Below are positions 21,690-30,016 of a stretch of 38,462 nt of DNA, piece by piece (the first letter of the stretch is position 1; every line of letters begins with the position of its first letter). The position numbers and the translations under genes were made by a program. This DNA is from Candidatus Komeilibacteria bacterium. GTDB taxonomy: Bacteria > Patescibacteriota > Patescibacteriia > UBA1558 > GWA2-36-10. The stretch lies in assembly GCA_018656655.1 (NCBI GenBank), contig JABHYW010000014.1, positions 1-38,462 of the forward strand, given 5' to 3'. The notes beneath the pieces are model-generated. The model had not been told where the DNA came from and ran no database searches. It saw only the letters and a program-made list of their open reading frames with translations.

Positions 21690-21787
21690 AGTGGATAAGC
21701 TTTGACTAATACACAGCTGTTTTGCTTTTAAATTTTTTTGTGAATAAGTCTCTTAACTATACACATTTTGGTATTTAATTATCTACA
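21690..21787. promoter_or_regulatory. Near-consensus DnaA boxes between dnaN and dnaA
   Basis: AGTGGATAA (21690), TGTGAATAA (21739), TTATCTACA (21779), each one mismatch from TGTGGATAA/TTATCCACA. Confidence 0.5.
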
Positions 21788-21827
21788 GACTTATGAGATA
21801 TTTATAAACAAGTTACAAACAACAAAG

Positions 21828-23264
21828 TTATTCGTAGATTTTTTGGCGGAGAACAAGAATATCATTTTTTATTTTCTCATCAGATTCTATCAAAGTAGTA
21901 ATTTTAATACAGGCGTGCATAGCAGTTGTATGATCACGGTCCCCTATCTCACGACCAATATTTGGGTAAGAAGCCTTGAGCTCCTCTCTCATTAAGAACA
22001 TAGCAATCTGTCTTGGCACTACTAATTCTTTTTTACGGCTAGGTCCTAATAAATTTTCCATACTAATATCATAAAATACTATAATAGATTGCAAAAGTTT
22101 TTTTGGAGTTAAGCCAGCTCGTCTATGATTGGCTGAGATACCACCTAAAATAGCTTTTACACTATCTAATGTGGGTGTAGTGTTGTTTAGTTGGTGGAAG
22201 GCAATAATTCTATTAAGAGCTCCCTCTAATTCACGAATATTTTCTTGGGTATTTTCAGCAACATAATGAATTATTTCTTTATCAAGCTTATATTTCTTTT
22301 CTTGAGCTTTAATTTCTAGGATAGCTACTCTAGTTTCTAAATCTGGAGAGGAAATATCGGCAATCATCCCCCACTCAAAACGAGAAACCAATCTATTCTC
22401 TATAGACTGGATAGCTTTTGGTGGGCGGTCAGAAGAAATTACAATTTGTTTATTATTTTGATGGAGAGCATTGAAAGTATGAAAAAATTCTTCTTGAGTT
22501 TGCTCTTTACCGGCAATAAATTGAATGTCATCTATAAGTAAGACATCAATATTGCGATACATTTGTTTAAATTTATCAGTTTGCCCAGATTTAATAGCAA
22601 AAATAAAATCGTTAGTAAATTTTTCACTATTTATATAAAGAACCTTTTTTGTCGGATCTTTAGATAAAATATAATTACCAACCGCTTGGACTAAATGAGT
22701 TTTACCTAAACCAACACCTCCATATATAAATAAAGGATTATATATTTCACCTGGTTTATTGGCCGCGGCGTGAGATGCTGCTTGGGCTAGTTCATTACCT
22801 GGGCCAACTACAAAACTATTAAATGTATATTTTGGGTTTAAGCCAAATTTTGCTACTGTAGCTCCATTATTTACCTCATTTTTAGGTGCAGAGTTATTAA
22901 CAGGGACTTGTTTCTCAATTGTTTTTTTAACCTGTTCTTGGCTAATGCTAGCAGATTTCTCCTTAGTTATAACCCTGTAGATAACCTGTAGATTATTTTT
23001 TGATAAAACATTTTCTAAGGCTGATAAAATTTGGTCATTATATTTCTTTTCCAACCATACTTTAGTAAAAGCATTAGGTACACCAATAGTGACATTCTCT
23101 TCGTCTAGCTGAGCGACAAAAGTATTTTTGAACCAAGTAGTAAAATTTGCCTTACTAATCAAAAGTTCTAATTCTCCTAGTGTTTTTTCCCAGATTTTAT
23201 CGTTATTTTCCATATTTTTGGCAATATTTACCATAAAAATTAACTGTGTATAACTATACCACAT
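21828..23264 (-). CDS. dnaA: Chromosomal replication initiator DnaA (start may be MENNDKIW)
   Basis: NPLFIYGGVGLGKTHLVQAVGNYI, LLIDDIQFIAGKEQTQEEFFHTFN, GDRDHTTAMHACIKI. Confidence 0.98.
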   Translation of the reverse strand: MWYSYTQLIFMVNIAKNMENNDKIWEKTLGELELLISKANFTTWFKNTFVAQLDEENVTIGVPNAFTKVWLEKKYNDQILSALENVLSKNNLQVIYRVITKEKSASISQEQVKKTIEKQVPVNNSAPKNEVNNGATVAKFGLNPKYTFNSFVVGPGNELAQAASHAAANKPGEIYNPLFIYGGVGLGKTHLVQAVGNYILSKDPTKKVLYINSEKFTNDFIFAIKSGQTDKFKQMYRNIDVLLIDDIQFIAGKEQTQEEFFHTFNALHQNNKQIVISSDRPPKAIQSIENRLVSRFEWGMIADISSPDLETRVAILEIKAQEKKYKLDKEIIHYVAENTQENIRELEGALNRIIAFHQLNNTTPTLDSVKAILGGISANHRRAGLTPKKLLQSIIVFYDISMENLLGPSRKKELVVPRQIAMFLMREELKASYPNIGREIGDRDHTTAMHACIKITTLIESDEKIKNDILVLRQKIYE

Positions 23265-23313
23265 ATTATATTTTATTAGAATATAGTGCTTAGTTGATAT
23301 AATGTGAGCAGTC

Positions 23314-23332
23314 TGTGGATAAATGTGGATAA
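23314..23332 (+). promoter_or_regulatory. Two consensus DnaA boxes (putative oriC)
   Basis: TGTGGATAA at 23314-23322 and 23324-23332 in the dnaA-rpmH AT-rich intergenic region. Confidence 0.75.
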
Positions 23333-23420
23333 CTTTTTATTTATCTTAGCCCTTGAAAAAATATTTATAATATGTTATTGTTTGGTGGTTAAAATATTTA
23401 AGAAATTCTGAAATCAAGAT

Positions 23421-23561
23421 ATGTCTACTAAAAGAACCTATCAACCAAATACTAGAAAAAGAGCCAAAACTCATGGTTTCCGTGCTAGAATGGCCACTAA
23501 GACTGGACGTCGTATTCTTAGTAGAAAAAGAGCCAGAGGTAGAAAAGAACTAGCTGTTTAA
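23421..23561 (+). CDS. rpmH: Ribosomal protein bL34
   Basis: [46 protein letters not shown]; absent from ORF track because of length. Confidence 0.97.
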   Translation: MSTKRTYQPNTRKRAKTHGFRARMATKTGRRILSRKRARGRKELAV

Positions 23562-23587
23562 TTTGTGCTAATATTAGGGCAAATCTT

Positions 23588-23935
23588 ATGTTGCCTAAAG
23601 AAAATAGATTACATACCGATAAAGAGATAAAGGACTTGGTCAAAACAGGCCAAACCTTTTTTTTACCAGAGATGGTAATAAAATATAAGGTTAATAAAGA
23701 GGAGATTACTAAATTTGGTTTTATTGTTTCTACTAAAGTTGATAAAAAAGCTGTAGTTAGAAATAAAGTAGCGCGTCATTTCAGAGAGGTTGCTCGTGAA
23801 CTACTACCAAATATTAAATCAGGATATTCTGTGCTAATAATAGCTAAAAAAAGAGTTTTAGAACTCGATTTTACTACTATTAAAAAACAAATAAACTTTG
23901 CTTTTGATAAGATCAGGCTTTATAATAAGACTTAG
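23588..23935 (+). CDS. rnpA: Ribonuclease P protein component
   Basis: Position after rpmH; KFGFIVSTKVDKKAVVRNKVARHFREVARE. Confidence 0.93.
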   Translation: MLPKENRLHTDKEIKDLVKTGQTFFLPEMVIKYKVNKEEITKFGFIVSTKVDKKAVVRNKVARHFREVARELLPNIKSGYSVLIIAKKRVLELDFTTIKKQINFAFDKIRLYNKT

Positions 23936-24172
23936 ATGTTAAAAAACCTATTTTTAAAAATAATTCGTTTATATCAAAAGACCTTATCTCCAGATCAAGG
24001 TTGGTTTAAAGTGTATCATCCACATGGTTTTTGTCGTTTTCACCCTCATTGTTCAGAATATGGCTATCAAGCTATAGATAAACACGGGGTTTTAAAAGGA
24101 GGCCTAAAAACCACTTGGAGAATATTACGTTGTAATCCCCTATCAGAAGGCGGGCACGACCCAATTAAATAA
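23936..24172 (+). CDS. yidD: Membrane protein insertion efficiency factor YidD
   Basis: LIRLYQKTLSPDQG...CRFHPHCSEYGYQAIDKHGVLKGGLKTTWRILRCNPLSEGGHDP. Confidence 0.95.
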   Translation: MLKNLFLKIIRLYQKTLSPDQGWFKVYHPHGFCRFHPHCSEYGYQAIDKHGVLKGGLKTTWRILRCNPLSEGGHDPIK

Positions 24173-24186
24173 AATAATAAAATAAC

Positions 24187-24945
24187 ATGGAAATTTTTTC
24201 TACAATTTTTTACCAACCAATTTTTAACTTACTAGTTTATATATATAATGTTATACCGGGACACGATATAGGTGTAGCCATTATTATAATAACTTTTATA
24301 ATTAAGTTGGTTCTTTATATTCCGTCAAAGAAGTCTATTAAATCTCAAAAAGAATTAGCTACTCTTCAACCAGCCATAGAGGCACTGAAAGAGGAATACA
24401 AAGATGATAAAGATAAGATGGGGCCAGAGCTGATGGCTCTTTATAAAAAGAAAGGCGTTAATCCATTTTCTTCTTGCTTGCCGATGCTTATCCAGTTGCC
24501 ATTTCTTTTTGCTATCTATAGAGTTTTCTTTAATGGTCTGACAAATGAAAATGCTATGGATTCTTTATATTCTTTTGTGGCTAATCCAGGTATGTTAGAT
24601 CCAATTGCTTTTGGTTTTATAAATTTTGCGGACAAAAGTATTTGGTTAGCACTATTAGCTGGTGCTGGTCAATTTTGGCAATCAAAGATGTTGATGGCTA
24701 AAAAGAAACCAGGGTCTGGTGGTGGAGCCATGGCTGGTATGGGTGCCCAGATGACTTATATTATGCCTATCTTTACAGTTTTTATTGGTTCACGTTTTCC
24801 AGCTGGCTTAACTTTCTATTGGTTCCTCAGTACTGTCTTTTCAGTAATTCAACAGTATATGGTTTTAGGTTTTGGTAAGAAGAAAAAAGATCAGCCAGAA
24901 GTAATTGATGCCCCAAAACAAGACCAACAAAAAAAGAACACATAA
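24187..24945 (+). CDS. yidC: Membrane protein insertase YidC/Oxa1
   Basis: GVAIIIITFIIKLVLYIPSKKSIKSQKELATLQPAIEALKEEYKDD; KKGVNPFSSCLPMLIQLPFLFAIYRVF. Confidence 0.95.
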   Translation: MEIFSTIFYQPIFNLLVYIYNVIPGHDIGVAIIIITFIIKLVLYIPSKKSIKSQKELATLQPAIEALKEEYKDDKDKMGPELMALYKKKGVNPFSSCLPMLIQLPFLFAIYRVFFNGLTNENAMDSLYSFVANPGMLDPIAFGFINFADKSIWLALLAGAGQFWQSKMLMAKKKPGSGGGAMAGMGAQMTYIMPIFTVFIGSRFPAGLTFYWFLSTVFSVIQQYMVLGFGKKKKDQPEVIDAPKQDQQKKNT

Positions 24946-25017
24946 TTTATACACTATTTTAGAATATACAAAAAAACCCTTATTTAAAAGGGTTTTTAGC
25001 TATGCGAATTTTTTATT

Positions 25018-25758
25018 TTATTCAAATTGTCTATCGCTACCAACTATAATTTTTAACTTGGCAGGGACGACAGTAATTTCAGCTGGGGTCTTCATTATAA
25101 TTTGTTCATCAGTAAGGATTGCTACCTGTTCCTCGGCCTGACTACCAATTTTTATTTTGGTAAAAGGTAAGACAGTCTCCTCTATTTTCTTTTTACCAAA
25201 GAGATTAGATTTGATGGGAGTGATTACCGCTTCTAGGACACCATCTACTGGTGATGAATTAGCTATACCACTGGAGAAGTTGTATAAAGTGATTTTTGAT
25301 TTTTCAGTAATAGGAGAAATTTTAAAATCTTTATACTCAATTGTTACATCTCCGTTTTCTATCTGAGCAGTATTTACAAAATAATAATTATTTATTTTTC
25401 CTAAGTCTATTTTTTTAATAATTCTAGATGCCAAGACATCACAGGCCATTACCTTTGGTGGTACACCTAGAACTTTAGCAATTTCATTATTATTATCAAT
25501 TGGTATTAAACCAAGAGTAACATCTAAATCTGCCACCACATTGATGACTTTTGCAAAAGTTTGTGCGTTGCCGATGGCAACTACAGTTTGTACCCCCTCT
25601 TTAACACCGTCTGTAATCATCTCCTTCATATTCTTCAGGATGGACAAACGGGCAATCTTTCCCTTGATACCAAGATCAGTAAGCCTTTTTTCTATTTTTA
25701 CTAAAAGGTCAGTGTATTTTTTATCATTAAGAAAGGAGTCGTAAATATATAGATACAT
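25018..25758 (-). CDS. Diacylglycerol-kinase-catalytic-domain-like protein with degenerate motifs
   Basis: TVVAIGNAQTFAKVINVVADLDVTLGLIPIDNNNEIAKVLGVP resembles the DAGKc core but GGDGT and GTGND are altered. Confidence 0.6.
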   Translation of the reverse strand: MYLYIYDSFLNDKKYTDLLVKIEKRLTDLGIKGKIARLSILKNMKEMITDGVKEGVQTVVAIGNAQTFAKVINVVADLDVTLGLIPIDNNNEIAKVLGVPPKVMACDVLASRIIKKIDLGKINNYYFVNTAQIENGDVTIEYKDFKISPITEKSKITLYNFSSGIANSSPVDGVLEAVITPIKSNLFGKKKIEETVLPFTKIKIGSQAEEQVAILTDEQIIMKTPAEITVVPAKLKIIVGSDRQFE

Positions 25759-25777
25759 AAACTCCCGAAATTAAGGA

Positions 25778-26200
25778 TTATTTATTTTTTTCTTCTTCCA
25801 ACTTAATTGGTTTTACTTCAGGCCTAGGTTCCTCTACTGTAATGTTGCCAACAGGCATGTTAAAATCACCTTTAATTAAAGCACCACTTTCAATAGAAAC
25901 GATTTGAGCTTTAATATTACCTAAAATAATAGCTGTACCAGTAATTTCTATTTTACCTTTTACTATAATATTTCCTTTTACTTTACCAGATATAAAAGCA
26001 TTATTCGCGTTAATATTAGCCTCAACTAAGGCATTTTGGCCTATTTTTAGGTTGTTTTTGGTTTGTAGACTACCTACAACAATACCTTCAACCACTAAAT
26101 CTCCCTCACCTTTGAAATTTCCTTCTACTTTAACAGAAGGGCCTATAATTGTTTCAATGTTTTTAGAAGATGGTGTAGTGGTTTGATTTTTTGAAAACAT
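25778..26200 (-). CDS. Bactofilin (polymer-forming cytoskeletal protein)
   Basis: GPSVKVEGNFKGEGDLVVEGIVVGSLQTKNNLKIGQNALVEANINANNAFISGKVKGNI. Confidence 0.93.
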   Translation of the reverse strand: MFSKNQTTTPSSKNIETIIGPSVKVEGNFKGEGDLVVEGIVVGSLQTKNNLKIGQNALVEANINANNAFISGKVKGNIIVKGKIEITGTAIILGNIKAQIVSIESGALIKGDFNMPVGNITVEEPRPEVKPIKLEEEKNK

Positions 26201-26460
26201 AAGCTTATATTATTGATTTAATTTAAAAATATTAGTCCTTTAATAGTAGCTAATAAAAACCCTAATGTAAAGGGCTTAAAATGGGTATAATTTGGGGTTA
26301 AATATAGACTTTTTAGCTGTTTTGTATTAGAATGATTAGGCTTTTAGCTTAAGCTTAGCTTTTTACTTAGTATTAAGGCTTATAAAATATATTACGACAC
26401 ATTATTTATTCTAATATTAAGCTAAAAAATAATAAATAACATTTTTGACCACCTTAATTA

Positions 26461-26535
26461 GTCCTCGTAGTTCAATGGATAGAATAAGGCCCTCCTAAGG
26501 CTTAGATAGAGGTTCGATCCCTCTCGAGGACACCA
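26461..26535 (+). tRNA. tRNA-Arg (anticodon CCT), CCA encoded
   Basis: Acceptor GTCCTCG/CGAGGAC, anticodon stem AGGCC/GGCTT with loop CTCCTAA, T-loop GGTTCGATCC, ends ACCA. Confidence 0.93.
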
Positions 26536-26673
26536 CCTAATTATTTTGATAAATTTACCAAGATTTGCTATTATATAGATATGATGAATTTGGACGAATC
26601 TGGTCCTAGTATAAATAATAAGATTAAGCTATTTTAAAAAAGGCCTGTTTTGGCCTGTTTTTATTACAAAAAT

Positions 26674-27639
26674 ATGATTTACCTTACATTAGTCATTTTA
26701 TTGGGTCTTTCCTCGTGGTTTTCTGGTATGGAAATTGCCCTATTTTCGCTATCTTCTGCTAAAGTAAAAGAGCTTGTTTTAGCCAAAAAGCACAATGCCG
26801 AGCTATTACAAAGCTTACTTTTAAAGAAACATAAGCTATTAGTAGTTATTTTATTGGGTAACAATTTAGTAAATATCGGAGCAGCCTCTTTAGCTACTTT
26901 AGCGGCTATGGATATTTTTGGTAAAGCTGGAGTAGGTATTGCCACAGGTGTAATGACCTTACTTATCCTTATATTTGGAGAAATGTATCCAAAAGCTTAT
27001 TTTCAAATAAATGCAGTTAAAATTGCCCTATTATTCGCTCCAGTTATACGTATTTTACAAATTATATTATTCCCAGTAGTTTATATTTTAGAGAAATTAT
27101 TAGCTTTAATGACCCGAGGTAAGTCAGGTGAAAAGGTATCAGAAACAGAATTTAAAGCCCTAAGCCGTTTAGCAGTAGAGGAAGGTACTATTGAATTTGA
27201 GGAGCATGAGATGATTATGAATGTTTTAGAATTTAATGATATAGAAGTAAAAGACATTATAACCCCTCGTTATAAAATGAAAGTGTTAAATGATGACGCC
27301 GATGTAGATCAGGTGGCATATTTTATGGGGCAGGCTGGTTTTTCACGTTATCCTGTATATCACAATCAAAAAGACAATATTATTGGTTATGCGCATGTTA
27401 TAGATATTATGAGGGTTTTAAATAGTAAGGATAGGGAAGAGCAGCTTGAAAACTTTATTCAACCAATTATAAAATTAAAACCAGAAGAAAAGATAAATAA
27501 TATTTTCAATAAAATGCGTAGAAAACATAGTCATATGGCTGTAGTTTTGAGAGGGGATGAATTATTGGGCCTAGTAACTATGGAAGATATATTAGAAGAA
27601 ATAATGGGTGAAATACAAGATGAAAACGATGAAGAATAG
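26674..27639 (+). CDS. CNNM (DUF21) plus CBS-pair hemolysin/CorC-like protein (ORF track start 26650)
   Basis: SSWFSGMEIALFSLSSAKVKEL; FGEMYPKAYF; EEGTIEFEEHEMIMNVLEFNDIEVKDIITPR. Confidence 0.93.
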   Translation: MIYLTLVILLGLSSWFSGMEIALFSLSSAKVKELVLAKKHNAELLQSLLLKKHKLLVVILLGNNLVNIGAASLATLAAMDIFGKAGVGIATGVMTLLILIFGEMYPKAYFQINAVKIALLFAPVIRILQIILFPVVYILEKLLALMTRGKSGEKVSETEFKALSRLAVEEGTIEFEEHEMIMNVLEFNDIEVKDIITPRYKMKVLNDDADVDQVAYFMGQAGFSRYPVYHNQKDNIIGYAHVIDIMRVLNSKDREEQLENFIQPIIKLKPEEKINNIFNKMRRKHSHMAVVLRGDELLGLVTMEDILEEIMGEIQDENDEE

Positions 27640-27744
27640 CATGGCTAATTCTGACAAGAATATATAATTATCGCTAACATTAGATAAAAAAAGACCTTAA
27701 ATGCCTAGATTTAGGGTCTTTTGTATTTATTTTAAATAAAAAGA

Positions 27745-27774
27745 AAGGCCTGCTAGTTTTAAGTAGCAGACCTT
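27745..27774 (-). terminator. Intrinsic terminator overlapping the end of the 27759 gene
   Basis: Minus strand AAGGTCTGCTA...TAGCAGGCCTT then T-rich. Confidence 0.7.
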
Positions 27775-28193
27775 GGCAGCTTGATTATTCTGCAAATAGA
27801 TTTTCCTATAGCAGGTTTTCCAATGCAAATGCATTCGGGGCTTTCATCTAGACCATCGTGCCATAAAAAGGTAAGAGCATAGTTTTTCCCATCGGTGTAA
27901 TAACCGATTAAACGACTAGAACAACCAGTGTCAGGATCCATGTCTAAAATGTTACCATCTCTATCAGTATTAACAATGTAGACAAGGTGGTTATTAACTT
28001 TTGGGAATTCGGGCAGATATTTTTCCAATTCATTTAGACTTGGCCACTTATTGGCCCAAGCTAAGTGTAGAATTTCTTCAGCCCAGTAATGATTATTAAT
28101 CCTAAGGGATCTATTATAGAGGATTAAGAATACAATTCCTGAAAACAGAAGCATAAGCTGGAAGGCTTGTTTTAATAATTCATTGTAACTCAT
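27759..28193 (-). CDS. Hypothetical protein with N-terminal TM anchor
   Basis: GGAGG SD before ATG; hydrophobic LMLLFSGIVFLILY near N-terminus; terminator downstream. Confidence 0.7.
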   Translation of the reverse strand: MSYNELLKQAFQLMLLFSGIVFLILYNRSLRINNHYWAEEILHLAWANKWPSLNELEKYLPEFPKVNNHLVYIVNTDRDGNILDMDPDTGCSSRLIGYYTDGKNYALTFLWHDGLDESPECICIGKPAIGKSICRIIKLPRSAT

Positions 28194-28270
28194 GAGAACC
28201 TCCGTGTGAGAATGATAAGAACATATAACTAATTCATTTTCTTATATTTTAGCTAATTTGTCAATAATTG

Positions 28271-28299
28271 TTGACATTTTAATAAAATTAGAGTTATAT
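28271..28299 (+). promoter_or_regulatory. Promoter of phosphorylase gene
   Basis: TTGACA-17 nt-TTATAT. Confidence 0.7.
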
Positions 28300-28346
28300 A
28301 GAGAGTGATTAGCGTGTAATGTTCACTACAAATGAAAGGAAATAAG

Positions 28347-29159
28347 ATGAAGCTTCAAAAAATCGGATTAATTGGTGGTACTGGTATGGGTGACATGTTG
28401 GGTTGGGGTAATGCTATTGTTACGAAAAAAACAGCACGTACCCCTTATGGAGTTGTTGATTATTCAGTCTTTCCTCATACCAGCCCGCCTATTGTTATGG
28501 TAAGTCGTCATGAGAATTCAGGGGAATATTTATTACCTCATAAGCTTAATTGGCAGGCATATATGTATGTCTTGGGAAACAAGCTTGAAAACGTTGATCT
28601 TATTTTAACTACTTCGGCAGTTGGTACACCTTATAAGGAGGTTGGAGGTTTTGAACAGGGAGATTTGATTGTACCTAGTGATATTATTGACTATGTGCAA
28701 GACTCTTATACTTTTGCTAGGAAAGGCTTTAGTGATTCATTGGCTTTTCATAGGCCAAGCACGGATCTTTTATGTCCTCATCTTAGGCAAGCTTTAGATA
28801 ATCCGGAAGATTGCAATCCACCTCATTTAATACTAGCAAATAGTATTAAAGGGCCTCGTTTTGAAACCCCAGCGGAAATGAAGGTGCGTTTAGCAGACGG
28901 TGTTGATGTTGTTGGTATGACAACAGCATTTCCAGAAGCAGTTTTAGCTGGTGAATTAGGAATTCCTTACGCAGTTCTTTGTGGGGTAACTAACATAGCC
29001 CCAGCTGAACATAATGGTATGGAGGTAACCGAAGCAATGAAAGTCATGTTGCCAAAGATGAAGGTTTGTATTTTACAAGCAATTGATTGGCTTGTAGAAA
29101 ATGAGCATCCTGACGATTGTCCTTGCCGTAAAGGTAGGGAAGAGTCAGTATTTTGTTAG
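28347..29159 (+). CDS. 5'-methylthioadenosine / purine nucleoside phosphorylase family protein (ORF track start 28332)
   Basis: IGLIGGTGMGD; VMVSRHENSGEYLLPHKLNWQAYMYVL; ANSIKGPRFETPAEMKVRLADGVDVVGMTTAFPEAVLAGELGIPYAVLCGVTNIA. Confidence 0.9.
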   Translation: MKLQKIGLIGGTGMGDMLGWGNAIVTKKTARTPYGVVDYSVFPHTSPPIVMVSRHENSGEYLLPHKLNWQAYMYVLGNKLENVDLILTTSAVGTPYKEVGGFEQGDLIVPSDIIDYVQDSYTFARKGFSDSLAFHRPSTDLLCPHLRQALDNPEDCNPPHLILANSIKGPRFETPAEMKVRLADGVDVVGMTTAFPEAVLAGELGIPYAVLCGVTNIAPAEHNGMEVTEAMKVMLPKMKVCILQAIDWLVENEHPDDCPCRKGREESVFC

Positions 29160-29244
29160 CAACATAATAGGAGGGGTTTACATCTGCAATGTCCTTTATT
29201 GAGGATACCGGGAAGTAGCCCGAATAAGCCTCTTCTTTCTCGAG

Positions 29245-29275
29245 AGCCCGATCTGAAATATGGTCGGGCTTTTTC
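29245..29275 (+). terminator. Intrinsic terminator
   Basis: AGCCCGA...TCGGGCT-TTTT. Confidence 0.85.
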
Positions 29276-29277
29276 AT

Positions 29278-29321
29278 TTGACAGAATTTTAGAAGAGTGT
29301 TACTATACCCCCATAGGGTAT
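29278..29321 (+). promoter_or_regulatory. Promoter with overlapping CsoR-type operator
   Basis: TTGACA-17 nt-TACTAT; inverted repeat ATACCC-CCATA-GGGTAT at 29305-29321 overlapping the -10. Confidence 0.75.
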
Positions 29322-29332
29322 ATATTATAAAT

Positions 29333-29593
29333 ATGAAAAAAACCTGTAAACCAGAACGAATTGTTTCCCAACTTCATCGTATTGAAGGGCAAATTCGAGC
29401 TGTAGAAAAGATGTATAACGAAAAGCGCAATATAGAAGACATTATATGTCAGGTTAAAGCAGCTAGAGCGTCACTCGATTCAGTTACTAAACTTTTAGTA
29501 GACGATAAGGTTAGTGGTTGCTATGATGGTACTAGAGTAGCTAAGAAAAAAGAATTATTAAAATTAATAGACGTTTTATTTGACGTCACATAA
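29333..29593 (+). CDS. CsoR/RcnR-family (DUF156) repressor (ORF track start 29297)
   Basis: RIVSQLHRIEGQIRAVEKMYNEKRNIEDIICQVKAARASLDSVTKLLVDDKVSGC. Confidence 0.9.
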   Translation: MKKTCKPERIVSQLHRIEGQIRAVEKMYNEKRNIEDIICQVKAARASLDSVTKLLVDDKVSGCYDGTRVAKKKELLKLIDVLFDVT

Positions 29594-29598
29594 ACCAG

Positions 29599-29658
29599 TG
29601 TCATCCCGACCGCAGTGGAGGGATCTAGTTAGATTTCTCGACTTCGCTCGAAATGACA
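29599..29658. repeat. MITE-like/palindromic dispersed repeat (TGTCATCCCGA...CGAAATGACA)
   Basis: TGTCATCCCGACCGCAGTGGAGGGATCTAGTTAGATTTCTCGACTTCGCTCGAAATGACA, imperfect inverted termini; sequence type resembles intergenic repeats common in several bacterial lineages. Confidence 0.6.
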
Positions 29659-29685
29659 TTAGAGTTAATAAATTAAGAAAATAAT

Positions 29686-30012
29686 ATGGCATTAGAATTA
29701 ACAGATCAAAATTTTAATCAAGAAGTAAAAGAATTTAAAGGTGTTATTTTAGTAGATTTTTGGGCACCTTGGTGTGGACCATGTAAAATGCAAGGTCCAA
29801 TTGTAGATGAATTAGCTGAAGAGTTAAAAGATAAAGAGGGTGTAAAAATAAGTAAGCTTAATGTTGATGAAAATCAATCTAAAGCAGGTGAGTATAAAGT
29901 AATGAGTATTCCAACAATTAAAATCTTTAAAGATGGTAAAGATGTAGAAACTATGGTTGGTATGCAGAACAAAGATGTGTTACTTGAGATGATTGATAAA
30001 CATTCAAGTTAA
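29686..30012 (+). CDS. Thioredoxin
   Basis: VDFWAPWCGPCKMQGPIVDELA; cis-Pro MSIPTIKIFKDG. Confidence 0.97.
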   Translation: MALELTDQNFNQEVKEFKGVILVDFWAPWCGPCKMQGPIVDELAEELKDKEGVKISKLNVDENQSKAGEYKVMSIPTIKIFKDGKDVETMVGMQNKDVLLEMIDKHSS

Positions 30013-30016
30013 ATAT

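Noticed and set aside
24905-25141. Plus-strand ORF of 78 aa after yidC
   Set aside because: Overlaps the yidC end out of frame and runs antisense into the DAGK-like gene.
26579-26637. Short ORF MMNLDESGPSINNKIKLF after the tRNA
   Set aside because: No SD and no conserved pattern; likely chance in an AT-rich spacer.
29044-29277. Minus-strand ORF of 77 aa
   Set aside because: Overlaps the phosphorylase 3' end and its terminator; no support.
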